DNA of 9,639 nucleotides, taken from assembly GCA_903839905.1 (NCBI GenBank), contig CAIMDX010000037.1, positions 1 to 9,639 of the forward strand. Direction: 5' to 3'. The translations under genes and the position numbers were made by a program. This document shows, piece after piece, positions 1 through 7,716 of the stretch (position 1 is the stretch's first letter; each line of letters opens with the position of its first letter). This stretch comes from an uncultured bacterium. Its GTDB lineage: Bacteria > Patescibacteriota > Minisyncoccia > Minisyncoccales > JAQTVQ01. Under the pieces are notes generated by a model that had not been told where the DNA came from, searched no databases, and saw only the letters and a program-made list of their open reading frames with translations.

Positions 1-6
1 CGATCT

Positions 7-12
7 TATAAT
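7..12 (+). promoter_or_regulatory. possible -10 box upstream of the first methyltransferase gene
   Basis: A perfect TATAAT lies 31 nt before the first start codon. The matching -35 region would fall outside the window, and the whole 1-43 stretch is extremely AT-rich, so a chance match is likely. If real, transcription would start near position 19 and leave a leader of about 25 nt without a Shine-Dalgarno sequence. It could equally be intergenic DNA of an operon that starts further upstream. Confidence 0.22.
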
Positions 13-43
13 ATTATTTTAATTATTTAATATAAAAATCAAT

Positions 44-862
44 ATGATTGAAAAAATAAAAACCGGATGGGAATTGTTATTAAAAGGAGATTATGCCCCT
101 TTTTTGGAAGTTTTGACGCACGGAAAGCTATATAGGGGGTATTATAATCTTTTATTTATTTTTAATAAAAAAAGCGAGTCTGAATTGGCAGATGGTAATT
201 TGAAGGTAGAGACAGAACATAGAGTCGCCTTTGACTCTCCTGATCATATAGCTCCCGTTGGAACCAAACAAGATAACAGCACTAACCGCTCGTTTGTTTT
301 ATTGATGAATAAATTATTGCGTCGTGAATTCCCGAATACGCAATTAAAATACTTAGACCTTGGCTGTTCCGGCGGACAGCTGGTCAAGGATTTTAGAGAC
401 TTGGGATATGTCTCTGCCGGGTTAGAAGGTTCAGACTACTCTTTAAAACATCAAAGAGCCAATTGGCCGTTGTTGGCAGGGAAAAGCTTGTTCACTTGCG
501 ATATAGCCAAGCCTTTTGAGATAAAGTCAGTAGAGAAGAGCGTTAAATTTCATTTGATCACTGCTTGGGAAGTCTTAGAGCATATTCGCATAGAAGAGCT
601 GGACAATGTTTTCAAAAATATAATAAATCATTTAGAGGAAGGCGGGTACTTTATTGCTTCCACCACATCTGCTTCATCCATGAGCGAGGGCCTGGAACTT
701 CATCAGACTAGAATGTCCAATCAAGAATGGCGCAAGTATATTCAGGAAAGATTTAAAGAATTAACGCCGGCTGATTCGGGGTTAAAATATTACCAATATG
801 TTAGGTTCAGATATACTGCCCTTCACGAAGGAAATTCTTTTTTAGTGTATAGAAAAAAATAA
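44..862 (+). CDS. class I SAM-dependent methyltransferase (glycan-cluster associated)
   Basis: This 272-residue protein is a Rossmann-fold methyltransferase, probably of the Methyltransf_23 type. The SAM-binding motif I is LDLGCSGG at residues 104-111. The acidic end of strand 2 is seen in EGSDYS (128-133), and AWEVLEHI (174-181) is the usual post-motif II strand and helix with its E-H pair. GGYFIAST (200-207) is the strand after motif III. About 95 residues precede the fold and have no recognised domain. No signal peptide or membrane segment is seen, so it should be cytoplasmic. It heads a row of glycosyltransferase genes, so O-methylation of a sugar or a glycan end is the natural guess, but the substrate cannot be read from the motifs. 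The ATG has no clear Shine-Dalgarno sequence. Confidence 0.85.
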   Translation: MIEKIKTGWELLLKGDYAPFLEVLTHGKLYRGYYNLLFIFNKKSESELADGNLKVETEHRVAFDSPDHIAPVGTKQDNSTNRSFVLLMNKLLRREFPNTQLKYLDLGCSGGQLVKDFRDLGYVSAGLEGSDYSLKHQRANWPLLAGKSLFTCDIAKPFEIKSVEKSVKFHLITAWEVLEHIRIEELDNVFKNIINHLEEGGYFIASTTSASSMSEGLELHQTRMSNQEWRKYIQERFKELTPADSGLKYYQYVRFRYTALHEGNSFLVYRKK

Positions 863-879
863 CCCTCTGCATTAGATGT

Positions 880-2079
880 ATGAAAATATTATTTATTACT
901 TACGGGTTTTTCAAGCATGGAGGAATTGCAGGATATACGGCCAGATTGGCAGAATATTTTTTAGGGCAGGGGCAAGAAGTGCATGTGCTGACGAAAGATT
1001 GCCGCTACAAACCTTCCGGTTTGGTTGTCCATAAAAGTTTTTTTAAAAAGTTTTTTGGAGCAGTCCCAGATTTGAAAGCGAGCCCTAGAAGCCCTTTAAG
1101 ATTTTTCTCTTGGTCTAAGGAGATCTTAGATACTTGCGACAACACAAGGTTTGCAGAACAGAGAGCAAGAGAATTTGATATAATTCATTCCAATAGTACA
1201 TATTCCTGGAAGTGCGATATCGTGACCATGCACAACTGTCAAAAAACCTGGATAAAAATTGTAGATAGAACCTCAAAGAACAATCTTCCGCATTTAAAGC
1301 ACTTATTATACAAATCCGGAAGATGGCTGCCGAACAAAATAATTTTAGCTATTGAAAAAGAAGTGTTGGAAAAAGGAAGCAGGAAAATCATTGCTGTTTC
1401 CGAAGGCATAAAAAGAGAAATTTTGGAGAACTATAATGTTTCAAAGGAAAAGATAGTTGTTATTCCTCCGGGCGTTAATTTGAATGAATTTAAGCCGGAT
1501 GTAAAAATAAGATCCAAAGTTCGGGAAGAATTAGGCATAGATCAGGAGGTTTGCGTTTTAATGTTCCCTGGCGGCCTTGATCTTGAAAGAAAAGGTTTGG
1601 AATATTTGATTCGGGCCATTCCATTGGTAAAAGGTGAAATAAAATTGCTTATTACGGGAACAGCTAATTTTCAGCCGTATAAACAATTAGCCGCATCTCT
1701 GAATATTTTAGATAAAATTATTTTTACCGGTTTTGTTTCGGAAATCAAAGATTATTTCGCCGTCTCGGATATTTTTGTTTTTCCTTCTCTCTATGAAGCA
1801 TTCCCAGGAACGGTATTAGAAGCAGCTGCATCGGGTCTTCCTATTTTAACTACAAAAATCAATGGAGCCGAAGAAGTGGTCGCGGACGGCATTAACGGCT
1901 TTTTTATTGAAAGAGAGCCGGGAGATATAGCAAATAAGATAAGTTTTCTTGCAGGAGATAAAAAATTAAGGAAACAAATGGGAGAAAATATTTATAAAAC
2001 AGCTCAAAAATATTCTTGGGGAGAAGCTGCAAGAAAAACATCAGAGGTCTATAAAGAGGTCTTAATAATAAAAAAATAA
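880..2079 (+). CDS. glycosyltransferase family 4 (GT-B fold)
   Basis: This 399-residue protein has the two-domain GT-B layout and normal length for GT4 enzymes. The N-terminal acceptor domain opens with MKILFITYGF and the glycine-rich HGGIAGYT loop (residues 13-20). The linker IPPGVN (195-200) is typical of the family. The C-terminal donor domain begins with FPGGLDLERKG (229-239), close to the usual GRL..KKG motif. The catalytic E-x7-E motif is E306 to E314 within YEAFPGTVLEAAASGLP, which contacts the nucleotide-sugar. It is a retaining transferase by family rule. The donor sugar is not predictable. It lies 17 nt after the first methyltransferase and 4 nt before the second, so it is almost surely in the same transcript. 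No Shine-Dalgarno sequence is visible. Confidence 0.93.
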   Translation: MKILFITYGFFKHGGIAGYTARLAEYFLGQGQEVHVLTKDCRYKPSGLVVHKSFFKKFFGAVPDLKASPRSPLRFFSWSKEILDTCDNTRFAEQRAREFDIIHSNSTYSWKCDIVTMHNCQKTWIKIVDRTSKNNLPHLKHLLYKSGRWLPNKIILAIEKEVLEKGSRKIIAVSEGIKREILENYNVSKEKIVVIPPGVNLNEFKPDVKIRSKVREELGIDQEVCVLMFPGGLDLERKGLEYLIRAIPLVKGEIKLLITGTANFQPYKQLAASLNILDKIIFTGFVSEIKDYFAVSDIFVFPSLYEAFPGTVLEAAASGLPILTTKINGAEEVVADGINGFFIEREPGDIANKISFLAGDKKLRKQMGENIYKTAQKYSWGEAARKTSEVYKEVLIIKK

Positions 2080-2083
2080 TATT

Positions 2084-2836
2084 ATGGGAAAATTTATTAA
2101 TGAAGATCCAATTCCTCTGAGAGACAAGGGGATACCCGGAGAAAGAGATGACATCTTCAATCCTCAGATTACCGCCAAAGGAGACACATACAAACATCTT
2201 CAAAGATATCAGCGTGCCGCGCAGAGGATAGGGGGCGGTAAAAAAGTGCTGGACATGGGATGCGGGACGGGTTACGGGACCAAAATATTATCTAACGGAG
2301 GGAAGAACGAGATCTACGGAATAGATGTTTCCCAAAAAGCTATTGATTATGCTAAAAAAACTTATCCCGGGCCTGAATACGCCTGCTGTTCAGCGGAAAA
2401 ATTGCCGTTTAAGGACAATTATTTCGATGCGGTTGCTTCTTTTGAGATGATTGAACATGTCCAAAATCCAGAAAAAGTATTGGCTGAAATTTATAGAGTT
2501 CTTAAAAAAGACGGAGGCCTTTTTATCTCTACCCCGAACATAAGGCATCTTGGCATTATTCTTAGCCATTTTTTAATAGGCAGGCCTTATCCGGAGCATT
2601 TGAACAATATTTATCATCTAAAAGAATTTTATTATGATGAATTTGCCGGTCTTTTAAAAAATGCAGGATTCAAAGTTGTTTCTCAATATGGGCAGGAATT
2701 GAGAGTGTGGCCATGGAAAGTTCAGCTAATCCTTGAAAAGACCTTGCCCTTTCCAGTGATCTATAAATTAGAAGTGCTATCAGGATATTATTTCCCGAAA
2801 TATGCTACAACCATAGTATTGCATGCTAAAAAATAA
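2084..2836 (+). CDS. class I SAM-dependent methyltransferase (Methyltransf_11/UbiE-like fold)
   Basis: This 250-residue protein has an almost textbook methyltransferase core. Motif I is VLDMGCGTGYG (residues 55-65), followed by GIDVSQ (79-84) whose Asp should bind the SAM ribose. AEKLPF (104-109) is motif II-like, DNYFDAVASFEMIEHV (111-126) is the post-II segment, and GGLFISTPN (144-152) is the strand after motif III. It resembles Methyltransf_11 proteins common in polysaccharide loci rather than a dedicated quinone or rRNA methylase. The start is 4 nt after the glycosyltransferase stop, which implies translational coupling. It is unrelated in detail to the first methyltransferase of the cluster, so the two probably act on different substrates, which are unknown. 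Confidence 0.9.
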   Translation: MGKFINEDPIPLRDKGIPGERDDIFNPQITAKGDTYKHLQRYQRAAQRIGGGKKVLDMGCGTGYGTKILSNGGKNEIYGIDVSQKAIDYAKKTYPGPEYACCSAEKLPFKDNYFDAVASFEMIEHVQNPEKVLAEIYRVLKKDGGLFISTPNIRHLGIILSHFLIGRPYPEHLNNIYHLKEFYYDEFAGLLKNAGFKVVSQYGQELRVWPWKVQLILEKTLPFPVIYKLEVLSGYYFPKYATTIVLHAKK

Positions 2837-2861
2837 GCTATTTTATTGATTAAAGAAAACC

Positions 2862-3722
2862 ATGGCAAAACCTCTAATTAGCGTTATTATCGCTACTTAC
2901 GGCCGGGAAAAATATATCAGAAAGACCTTGGAGAGCATCCTGAGCCAAAGCTACGATCTTCTTGAGATCATTGTGATTGATGATAGCGAGAGCGATAAAA
3001 CAGAAAAAATAGTTGAACTTTTGGATAGAAAAGAAATAAAATATATTAAGAGCAGAGACAGATTAGGTTTTGTTAAAAGCTTAAACAAAGGGATCAAGGT
3101 GGCAGCGGGAAAATATATCGCCAGATTGGATGATGATGATTTTTGGTCAGATCCAAAAAAATTAGAGAAACAAGTTGGATTTTTAGAAGAAAATCCGGAC
3201 TATGTATTGGCTGGGGGAGGGGCGATATTGATAGACGAAAAAGGGAAAGAGCTAAGAAGATTTTTGCCGCCGGAAAAAGACGACAAGATCAGAGAACTGA
3301 TGCTCCGCGATTGTTTATTCGTCCATTCCACGGTCGTTTTTAAAAAAAAGACATGGGAGATGGTCCATGGATACAATGAAGATCTGGTCTCTGCGGAAGA
3401 TTGGGACCTATGGTTGAGGTTCGGGGATTTTGGAAAATTTTATAATTTTCAAGAATACTTCGTTTATTTTTTACAGGCGGAACAAGGAAAGACCCAATAC
3501 ATCAGAAGGAGAAATACCTATGATCATCTTAAATTGATGAGAAGGTACCGTGATAAATATCCAAATTTTTATAGATCGTTTTTGGTGGGCTTGATCAGTT
3601 ATCTATATTCTTTTTTTCCGCGGCCGAAATGGTTTCGTTTCAAAATATTATCAAAAGCCAAAAATATATTGCTTGGTTATCAAATTTACCCAAAAACTTC
3701 AAAAGATGATAAAAGACAATAA
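2862..3722 (+). CDS. glycosyltransferase family 2 (GT-A fold), paralogue A
   Basis: This 286-residue protein is an inverting GT2 enzyme. The fold starts at PLISVIIATYGRE (residues 4-16). The nucleotide-binding IDDSES is at 39-44, the metal-binding DxD motif is in LDDDD (89-93), and the catalytic-base motif is EDWDLWLR (179-186). The stretch after 205 is basic and aromatic (RRRNTYDHLKLMRRYRDKYPNFYRSF) with a weakly hydrophobic segment near 230-241, which may give peripheral membrane contact. It is clearly paralogous to the gene at 4632-5486: both carry GKYIAR before the DxD motif and a matching block from about 100 to 148. It follows the methyltransferase by 25 nt; its 3' end overlaps the next gene by 17 nt. 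Donor and acceptor are unknown. Confidence 0.92.
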   Translation: MAKPLISVIIATYGREKYIRKTLESILSQSYDLLEIIVIDDSESDKTEKIVELLDRKEIKYIKSRDRLGFVKSLNKGIKVAAGKYIARLDDDDFWSDPKKLEKQVGFLEENPDYVLAGGGAILIDEKGKELRRFLPPEKDDKIRELMLRDCLFVHSTVVFKKKTWEMVHGYNEDLVSAEDWDLWLRFGDFGKFYNFQEYFVYFLQAEQGKTQYIRRRNTYDHLKLMRRYRDKYPNFYRSFLVGLISYLYSFFPRPKWFRFKILSKAKNILLGYQIYPKTSKDDKRQ

Positions 3723-4656
3723 AAATAACAGGGAGGGCCCAAAGGTTAGCGTGGTCATCCCTACTTATAATCGTTCCAATACGATTGGCGTGGCGATCAA
3801 AATCATATTTAATCAAACTCATCAGAATTTTGAGATCGTCATTGTTGATGACAGTCCGGATGAAAAAACAGAAAAAGTAGTTGTTTCCCTTAACGACAGC
3901 AGGATAAAGTATATAAGAAACGATAAAAGGACAAACCGTGCGGCAGCCATAAACCAGGGAATTAAAAGATCGAGCGTTGATTCTAAATTTATTGCTCTTC
4001 TGGACGATGACGACAAATATCTTCCTTCATTTTTAGAAAAAACCATAGAGAGGTTGGAAGAAAAAAAAGAGATAGCGGGAGTAACCTGCGGCATAGAGTT
4101 AAGGAACGAGGAAGATATAAAAATAAGAGAAGAGGGTTGTCAAAAAGAGCCCTGGAGAACCAGCGTAGGCAATCTTTCTGTTCTTAGAAAAGATTTGTTT
4201 GAAATAGAAAATTATTGGTTTAATTCTGACTGGACATATTTGGAAGAGGTTGATTTCGGGATTCGCGTTTTAAAAGACCATAAAATAGATTGCATTTCCG
4301 AGATACTGGCCATATATTATTGCCACCCTTTAGATGAGAAACATTCCTTGCCTTCCTCTGTTTCGCCAGAGTTGATAGAACGATTTTATAAAGAACACTA
4401 TCTATTGTACTCTCAATGGGGCAGAGAAGCTTTAAGTTATTCATGTTTCTATACGGGAAGATTTCTTCTTAGATTTCCCGAAATAAAAAAGGGGAGGAGC
4501 TATCTTTTAAAAGCTTTTTTGATATATCACCATCCAAAATATTTTCTGGCTTATTTAGCCAGTTTAGTTGCTCCTGGTTTATACCGAAAGTCTATAAAGA
4601 TATTAATTTATAATATAACTCATCCAAGCCAATGGAAGCAGGAACGGAAAAATTGA
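3706..4656 (+). CDS. glycosyltransferase family 2 (GT-A fold), divergent middle copy
   Basis: This is a 316-residue GT2 enzyme from the ATG at 3706. The fold starts at KVSVVIPTYNR (residues 13-23). IVDDSPDEKTEKV (46-58) is the nucleotide-binding region, LLDDDD (98-103) the DxD motif, and LEEVDFGIRVL (179-189) fits the catalytic-base position. The frame is open upstream to a TTG at 3673, but that would overlap the preceding gene by 50 nt and add residues with no family similarity, so the ATG with a 17-nt overlap was chosen. It shares only the general GT2 motifs with its two neighbours, which resemble each other far more. It ends with TGA, which shows UGA is a stop codon here. The gene downstream begins 25 nt before this stop. 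Confidence 0.9.
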   Translation: MIKDNKNNREGPKVSVVIPTYNRSNTIGVAIKIIFNQTHQNFEIVIVDDSPDEKTEKVVVSLNDSRIKYIRNDKRTNRAAAINQGIKRSSVDSKFIALLDDDDKYLPSFLEKTIERLEEKKEIAGVTCGIELRNEEDIKIREEGCQKEPWRTSVGNLSVLRKDLFEIENYWFNSDWTYLEEVDFGIRVLKDHKIDCISEILAIYYCHPLDEKHSLPSSVSPELIERFYKEHYLLYSQWGREALSYSCFYTGRFLLRFPEIKKGRSYLLKAFLIYHHPKYFLAYLASLVAPGLYRKSIKILIYNITHPSQWKQERKN

Positions 4657-5486
4657 ATATACTAGTAAGCATCATTTTGCCGGTTTGCGGCCAAGCTCCC
4701 TATATTTCCCAAGCGATTGAGAGCGTGTTAGGGCAAAGTTTAAGAGACTGGGAGTTGATCATTGTCAGCGATCCTCCTATTGATAAAGAAACAGAGAAGG
4801 TAATTGAAAAATACCAAAAAGATCCAAGGGTTTTCTATTTTAAAAATGAAGCCAGAATAGGCTTTCAGAAATCTTTGAATCAAGGGTTGGAAGTTTCAAA
4901 AGGCAAATATATCGCCAGGATAGACAGCGACGATATTTGGCTGGAGCTAGATAAGTTAAAAAAGCAAATTGAATTTTTGGAATTGCATCCTGATTATCTG
5001 TTAACAGGCAGCGGAGCCATTGTCATTGATTATAAGGGAGAGGAAATTTATCGTTTTTTAGAACCGGAAAAAGACAGCCAAATTCGGGACTATATTTTGT
5101 ATCGCAACCCTTTTTTGCACTCTAGCGTGGTTTTCCGAAAAGAAACGATTAAAGCTCTAAATGGCTATGATGAAAAATTAAAAGGAGCCGACGATTACGA
5201 TCTTTGGCTTAGAATGGGGAAGATGGGGAAACTATATAATTTTCCTTATCACTGGATTAAGTTTCGCGCTCCCCAAAAAAATGATAATATCGTCAGAGTG
5301 CCTCGCTATCGGAGAACCAAAGAAAAAATTCAAATAATTAAAAATTATCAGAAAGATTATCCTAATTTTTATAAAGCGATTTTCAATGATTATTTGAAGC
5401 TTTTTTATCTATCCACTGCGGGCAGGTTTTCAGCCGTGGACAATTGGCTTTATAAAAAGCGCCAAACTTCCGGTTGGCGCGCCTAA
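4632..5486 (+). CDS. glycosyltransferase family 2 (GT-A fold), paralogue B
   Basis: This 284-residue GT2 enzyme is a close paralogue of the gene at 2862-3722. Matching landmarks are the start of the fold (VSIILPVCGQ, residues 12-21), GKYIARIDSDDIW (91-103) with the DxD motif at D98-D100, the HPDYLLTGSGAIVID block (119-133), and ADDYDLWLR (176-184) as catalytic base. One difference is that the usual VDD nucleotide-binding motif reads VSDPP (45-49), so the first Asp is Ser. The ATG overlaps the preceding gene by 25 nt; a TTG at 4653, preceded by AGGA, is an alternative start that would hardly change the fold. The last codons coincide with a GC-rich hairpin (5459-5480) and code for an odd tail, QTSGWRA. 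Confidence 0.9.
   Translation: MEAGTEKLNILVSIILPVCGQAPYISQAIESVLGQSLRDWELIIVSDPPIDKETEKVIEKYQKDPRVFYFKNEARIGFQKSLNQGLEVSKGKYIARIDSDDIWLELDKLKKQIEFLELHPDYLLTGSGAIVIDYKGEEIYRFLEPEKDSQIRDYILYRNPFLHSSVVFRKETIKALNGYDEKLKGADDYDLWLRMGKMGKLYNFPYHWIKFRAPQKNDNIVRVPRYRRTKEKIQIIKNYQKDYPNFYKAIFNDYLKLFYLSTAGRFSAVDNWLYKKRQTSGWRA
5459..5480 (+). terminator. hairpin overlapping the 3' end of the third GT2 gene, possible terminator or attenuator
   Basis: GCGCCAA (5459-5465) pairs perfectly with TTGGCGC (5474-5480) across an 8-nt loop. On the + strand it is followed by GCCTAATTTACATTTTG, only moderately T-rich, so termination would be weak or partial. On the - strand the stem is followed by TTTTT, but no - strand gene lies nearby. 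It sits between the glycosyltransferase operon and the ligase-like gene, which has its own candidate promoter, so a transcription boundary here is plausible. Confidence 0.4.
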
Positions 5487-5494
5487 TTTACATT

Positions 5495-5524
5495 TTGAGA
5501 GATTAATAAATTCTGCTATATATT
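5495..5524 (+). promoter_or_regulatory. candidate sigma70-type promoter of the O-antigen-ligase-like gene (leaderless)
   Basis: TTGAGA (5495-5500, five of six matches to the -35 consensus) is followed after 16 nt by TATATA (5517-5522), preceded by TGC, an extended -10. A shifted reading with an 18-nt spacer gives TATATT (5519-5524). With the first spacing, transcription would start about seven bases on, at or next to the A of the ATG at 5529, giving a leaderless mRNA. This fits the lack of a Shine-Dalgarno sequence. AT-richness makes a chance match possible. Confidence 0.45.
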
Positions 5525-5528
5525 TTAT

Positions 5529-7652
5529 ATGGGTAAAAAATCAAGAGAAAAAAAAGAGAGGCAATCAATAAATGCAACAGGCGGCATTTCGAGCCAAAAT
5601 TATAATATGCCGGATCGTTTTCCTGTTTTGAAGATGTTTATTTTGGGCGGAGCGATTTTGGCGATGTTCGCGCCTTTGCTGGTGGCTAGCCAATGTTTTT
5701 TTCCGTTTGTTGGAGGGAAAAGCATTTACTTTATGGCTTTCTGCGAAGTGATGTTTTTTGCCTGGCTGGCGCTGATTAGTTTTAACAAGCAATATTGGCC
5801 AAAAAAGAGTCTTGTTTTAGTTGTTTTGGCTCTTTTTATTGCGGCCATAACTATAAGCACTTTTGGGGGAGCGGATCCTTCTCGCAGTTTTTGGTCTAAG
5901 CATGAAAGGATGACCGGCCTTTTGATGTGGCTGCACCTTTTTGGTTTTTTTCTGGTAACATCTTCCGTTTTCAAAGTAAAAGATTGGCTTTTGGTCTTTG
6001 TGGCATCTAATTTAGCGGCAGTAATCGTTGTTTTTGACGCTTTATTTTCCACTAATGCCGCTTCCAAAGGAGCGGGCACATTAGGCAATGATTCTTTTTT
6101 GGGCACTTATCTGCTTTTTAATCTTTTCATCGCCCTTTATTTATTTTTCTTCAAATTTAAAGATAGATCGCGAGTTCCGGGATTCTTTCCAAAAGCATTG
6201 AAGATTTTTTCCATCGCGGTTTTTTCAATTTTATTATTTTGTCTTTTATTTGAAGGCTCGCAATTTTGGAACAATTTTATGGCAGGCAAAGCGGCCTTGG
6301 TTTCTTTGCCGGAATTGTTGAAAGATATAACAGCCGGCGGCGCCAGAGCGGCTAAATATTCTTTTTTAGGAGGCATGGCCTTGATCGGTATTGCTTATCT
6401 TATATTTGAGAAAAGAAAAGCTCTAAGGGCAACAGGAGTTTCTCTTTTGGTTGCAAGTCTTACTTCACTGGTTTACTTTGGCCTTCATTTTGGCAGCGCA
6501 ATTTATGAGATGTTCTCTACGAGAATTTTTATTTGGCAAATAGCTTGGCAATCATTTTTGGCAAAACCTTGGTTCGGCTGGGGGCCGGAAAATTTTGAGC
6601 TGGCTTTTCCTTTGCATTTTGATCCTCGTTTGTTTTTGCCGGAGTATGGCGGCGAGGTTTGGTTTGACCGGGCCCATAATATTGTAGCGGATAATTTAGT
6701 TACTTTTGGAGTTGTCGGCTCTCTTTTGTATTTTGCCATTTTTGCCGCGATATTTTGGGTTTTATGGAAATTATATTTTTCCAAAAAAGTAAATTTCTTT
6801 ACGGCGGCTATTCCAAGCGTTGCCCTGATTGCTTATTTCATCCAGGCTTTGACCGTTTTTGATATGGTTTCAAGCTTGATGATGTTTTTTGTGATTATCA
6901 GTTTTACGGCAAGCCTAGAAAGGGAAGAGGCGGGATCGGCGGCTGATAACGCTGAAAACCATTATGTCCAGAATTCTAAATATCCGTTTATTATAGCTAT
7001 TGTTTTAGTCTTTTTCCTTTTTTCTTTTTTTAATTTTATTGTTAAGCCGCTGAAAAACGGATATCTTACAGTCCAGGCGGTCAATACGGAAGATTCAAGC
7101 AAAAGAATAGAGGCTTATCAGCAAGCCTTGGCAATATCTCCGGTTGGCCGTTATCAAGAAGTTGAATTTTTCGCTGAATGGTTTTCCAATTTTTCTTTAA
7201 GCTCTAGCGCGGTTACCATGCCTGCAGAGCAAATGAAAAAAGAATTTACGGTTGTTGCCGGAATGATGGAAGAAGCGATAAAAGAATCTCCTTTGGATTT
7301 TCGCCTTTATTTGAAGCTTGGCCAGTTTTATAATTCTTGGGCCCGCATTGACATAAGCCAAGCTGATAATGCCCAAAATATTTTAGAGAAAGCGATGAAG
7401 CTTGGTCCTAATAACCAGCAAGTTTATTGGGCATTGGCTCAAACCAAATTGATCCAAGGCAAGCCCGATGAGGCTGTTGCTCTGGGCGATTTGGCCATAA
7501 AGCTTGAGCCAAGATTTAAAAACTCCCATCTTATAGCCATGAGGATCGCTCAAATGATAAACAATAAGGAACTCTTTGAACAAAAGAAAAGCGAGGCCAT
7601 AAAGATAAATCCAGATTGGCAAGCAGATATTGAAGCCGCCTTCCCGAACTAG
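5529..7652 (+). CDS. O-antigen ligase/polymerase-like (Wzy_C) membrane protein with C-terminal TPR-like domain
   Basis: This 707-residue protein starts with a short basic polar tail (MGKKSREKKERQ) and then has about 12 to 13 hydrophobic segments between residues 34 and 505. GTLGNDSFLGTY (183-194) and the large loop between later segments, with TRIFIWQIAW (331-340), PWFGWGPENF (347-356) and FDRAHN (379-384), are hallmarks of the Wzy_C/WaaL O-antigen ligase superfamily; the loop Arg and His residues are the usual catalytic candidates. From about 525 the protein is soluble and helical, with TPR-like repeats ending in YQQALAISP (530-538), LEKAMKLGP (619-627) and GDLAIKLEP (653-661). Ligases polymerise or transfer lipid-linked glycan at the outer face of the membrane. 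It follows six glycan genes by 42 nt. Whether it is a ligase, a polymerase or a protein O-glycosyltransferase cannot be decided from the sequence. Confidence 0.85.
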   Translation: MGKKSREKKERQSINATGGISSQNYNMPDRFPVLKMFILGGAILAMFAPLLVASQCFFPFVGGKSIYFMAFCEVMFFAWLALISFNKQYWPKKSLVLVVLALFIAAITISTFGGADPSRSFWSKHERMTGLLMWLHLFGFFLVTSSVFKVKDWLLVFVASNLAAVIVVFDALFSTNAASKGAGTLGNDSFLGTYLLFNLFIALYLFFFKFKDRSRVPGFFPKALKIFSIAVFSILLFCLLFEGSQFWNNFMAGKAALVSLPELLKDITAGGARAAKYSFLGGMALIGIAYLIFEKRKALRATGVSLLVASLTSLVYFGLHFGSAIYEMFSTRIFIWQIAWQSFLAKPWFGWGPENFELAFPLHFDPRLFLPEYGGEVWFDRAHNIVADNLVTFGVVGSLLYFAIFAAIFWVLWKLYFSKKVNFFTAAIPSVALIAYFIQALTVFDMVSSLMMFFVIISFTASLEREEAGSAADNAENHYVQNSKYPFIIAIVLVFFLFSFFNFIVKPLKNGYLTVQAVNTEDSSKRIEAYQQALAISPVGRYQEVEFFAEWFSNFSLSSSAVTMPAEQMKKEFTVVAGMMEEAIKESPLDFRLYLKLGQFYNSWARIDISQADNAQNILEKAMKLGPNNQQVYWALAQTKLIQGKPDEAVALGDLAIKLEPRFKNSHLIAMRIAQMINNKELFEQKKSEAIKINPDWQADIEAAFPN

Positions 7653-7687
7653 CGCTAATATTGAGTAAAAAGGGGAAATAGGCTATA

Positions 7688-7715
7688 TTGGGTTGGCTGT
7701 AAAAGTTAATATTCT
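7688..7715 (+). promoter_or_regulatory. weak promoter candidate for the tRNA-Ser(GCU) transcript
   Basis: TTGGGT (7688-7693) and TATTCT (7710-7715) are spaced by 16 nt, each matching the consensus at four positions. Transcription would start near 7722, inside the hairpin that precedes the tRNA. TAATAT at 7707 is another possible -10. The support is weak; read-through from the ligase-like gene is an alternative source of the tRNA. Confidence 0.25.
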
Positions 7716-7716
7716 A

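Noticed and set aside
1904..2203. A 99-codon - strand open frame, and similar ones at 3822-4094, 5726-6106 and 6503-6784
   Set aside because: All lie antisense to clear glycosyltransferase, methyltransferase or membrane-protein genes and have low-complexity or basic composition without domains.
3673..3705. TTG start for the middle GT2 gene
   Set aside because: It would lengthen the overlap with the preceding gene to 50 nt and add residues outside the fold; an ATG is available at 3706.
44..7652. Use of UGA as a sense codon, as in some CPR lineages
   Set aside because: The middle GT2 gene ends on TGA at the expected length for the family, and no conserved position requires an in-frame TGA to be read through.
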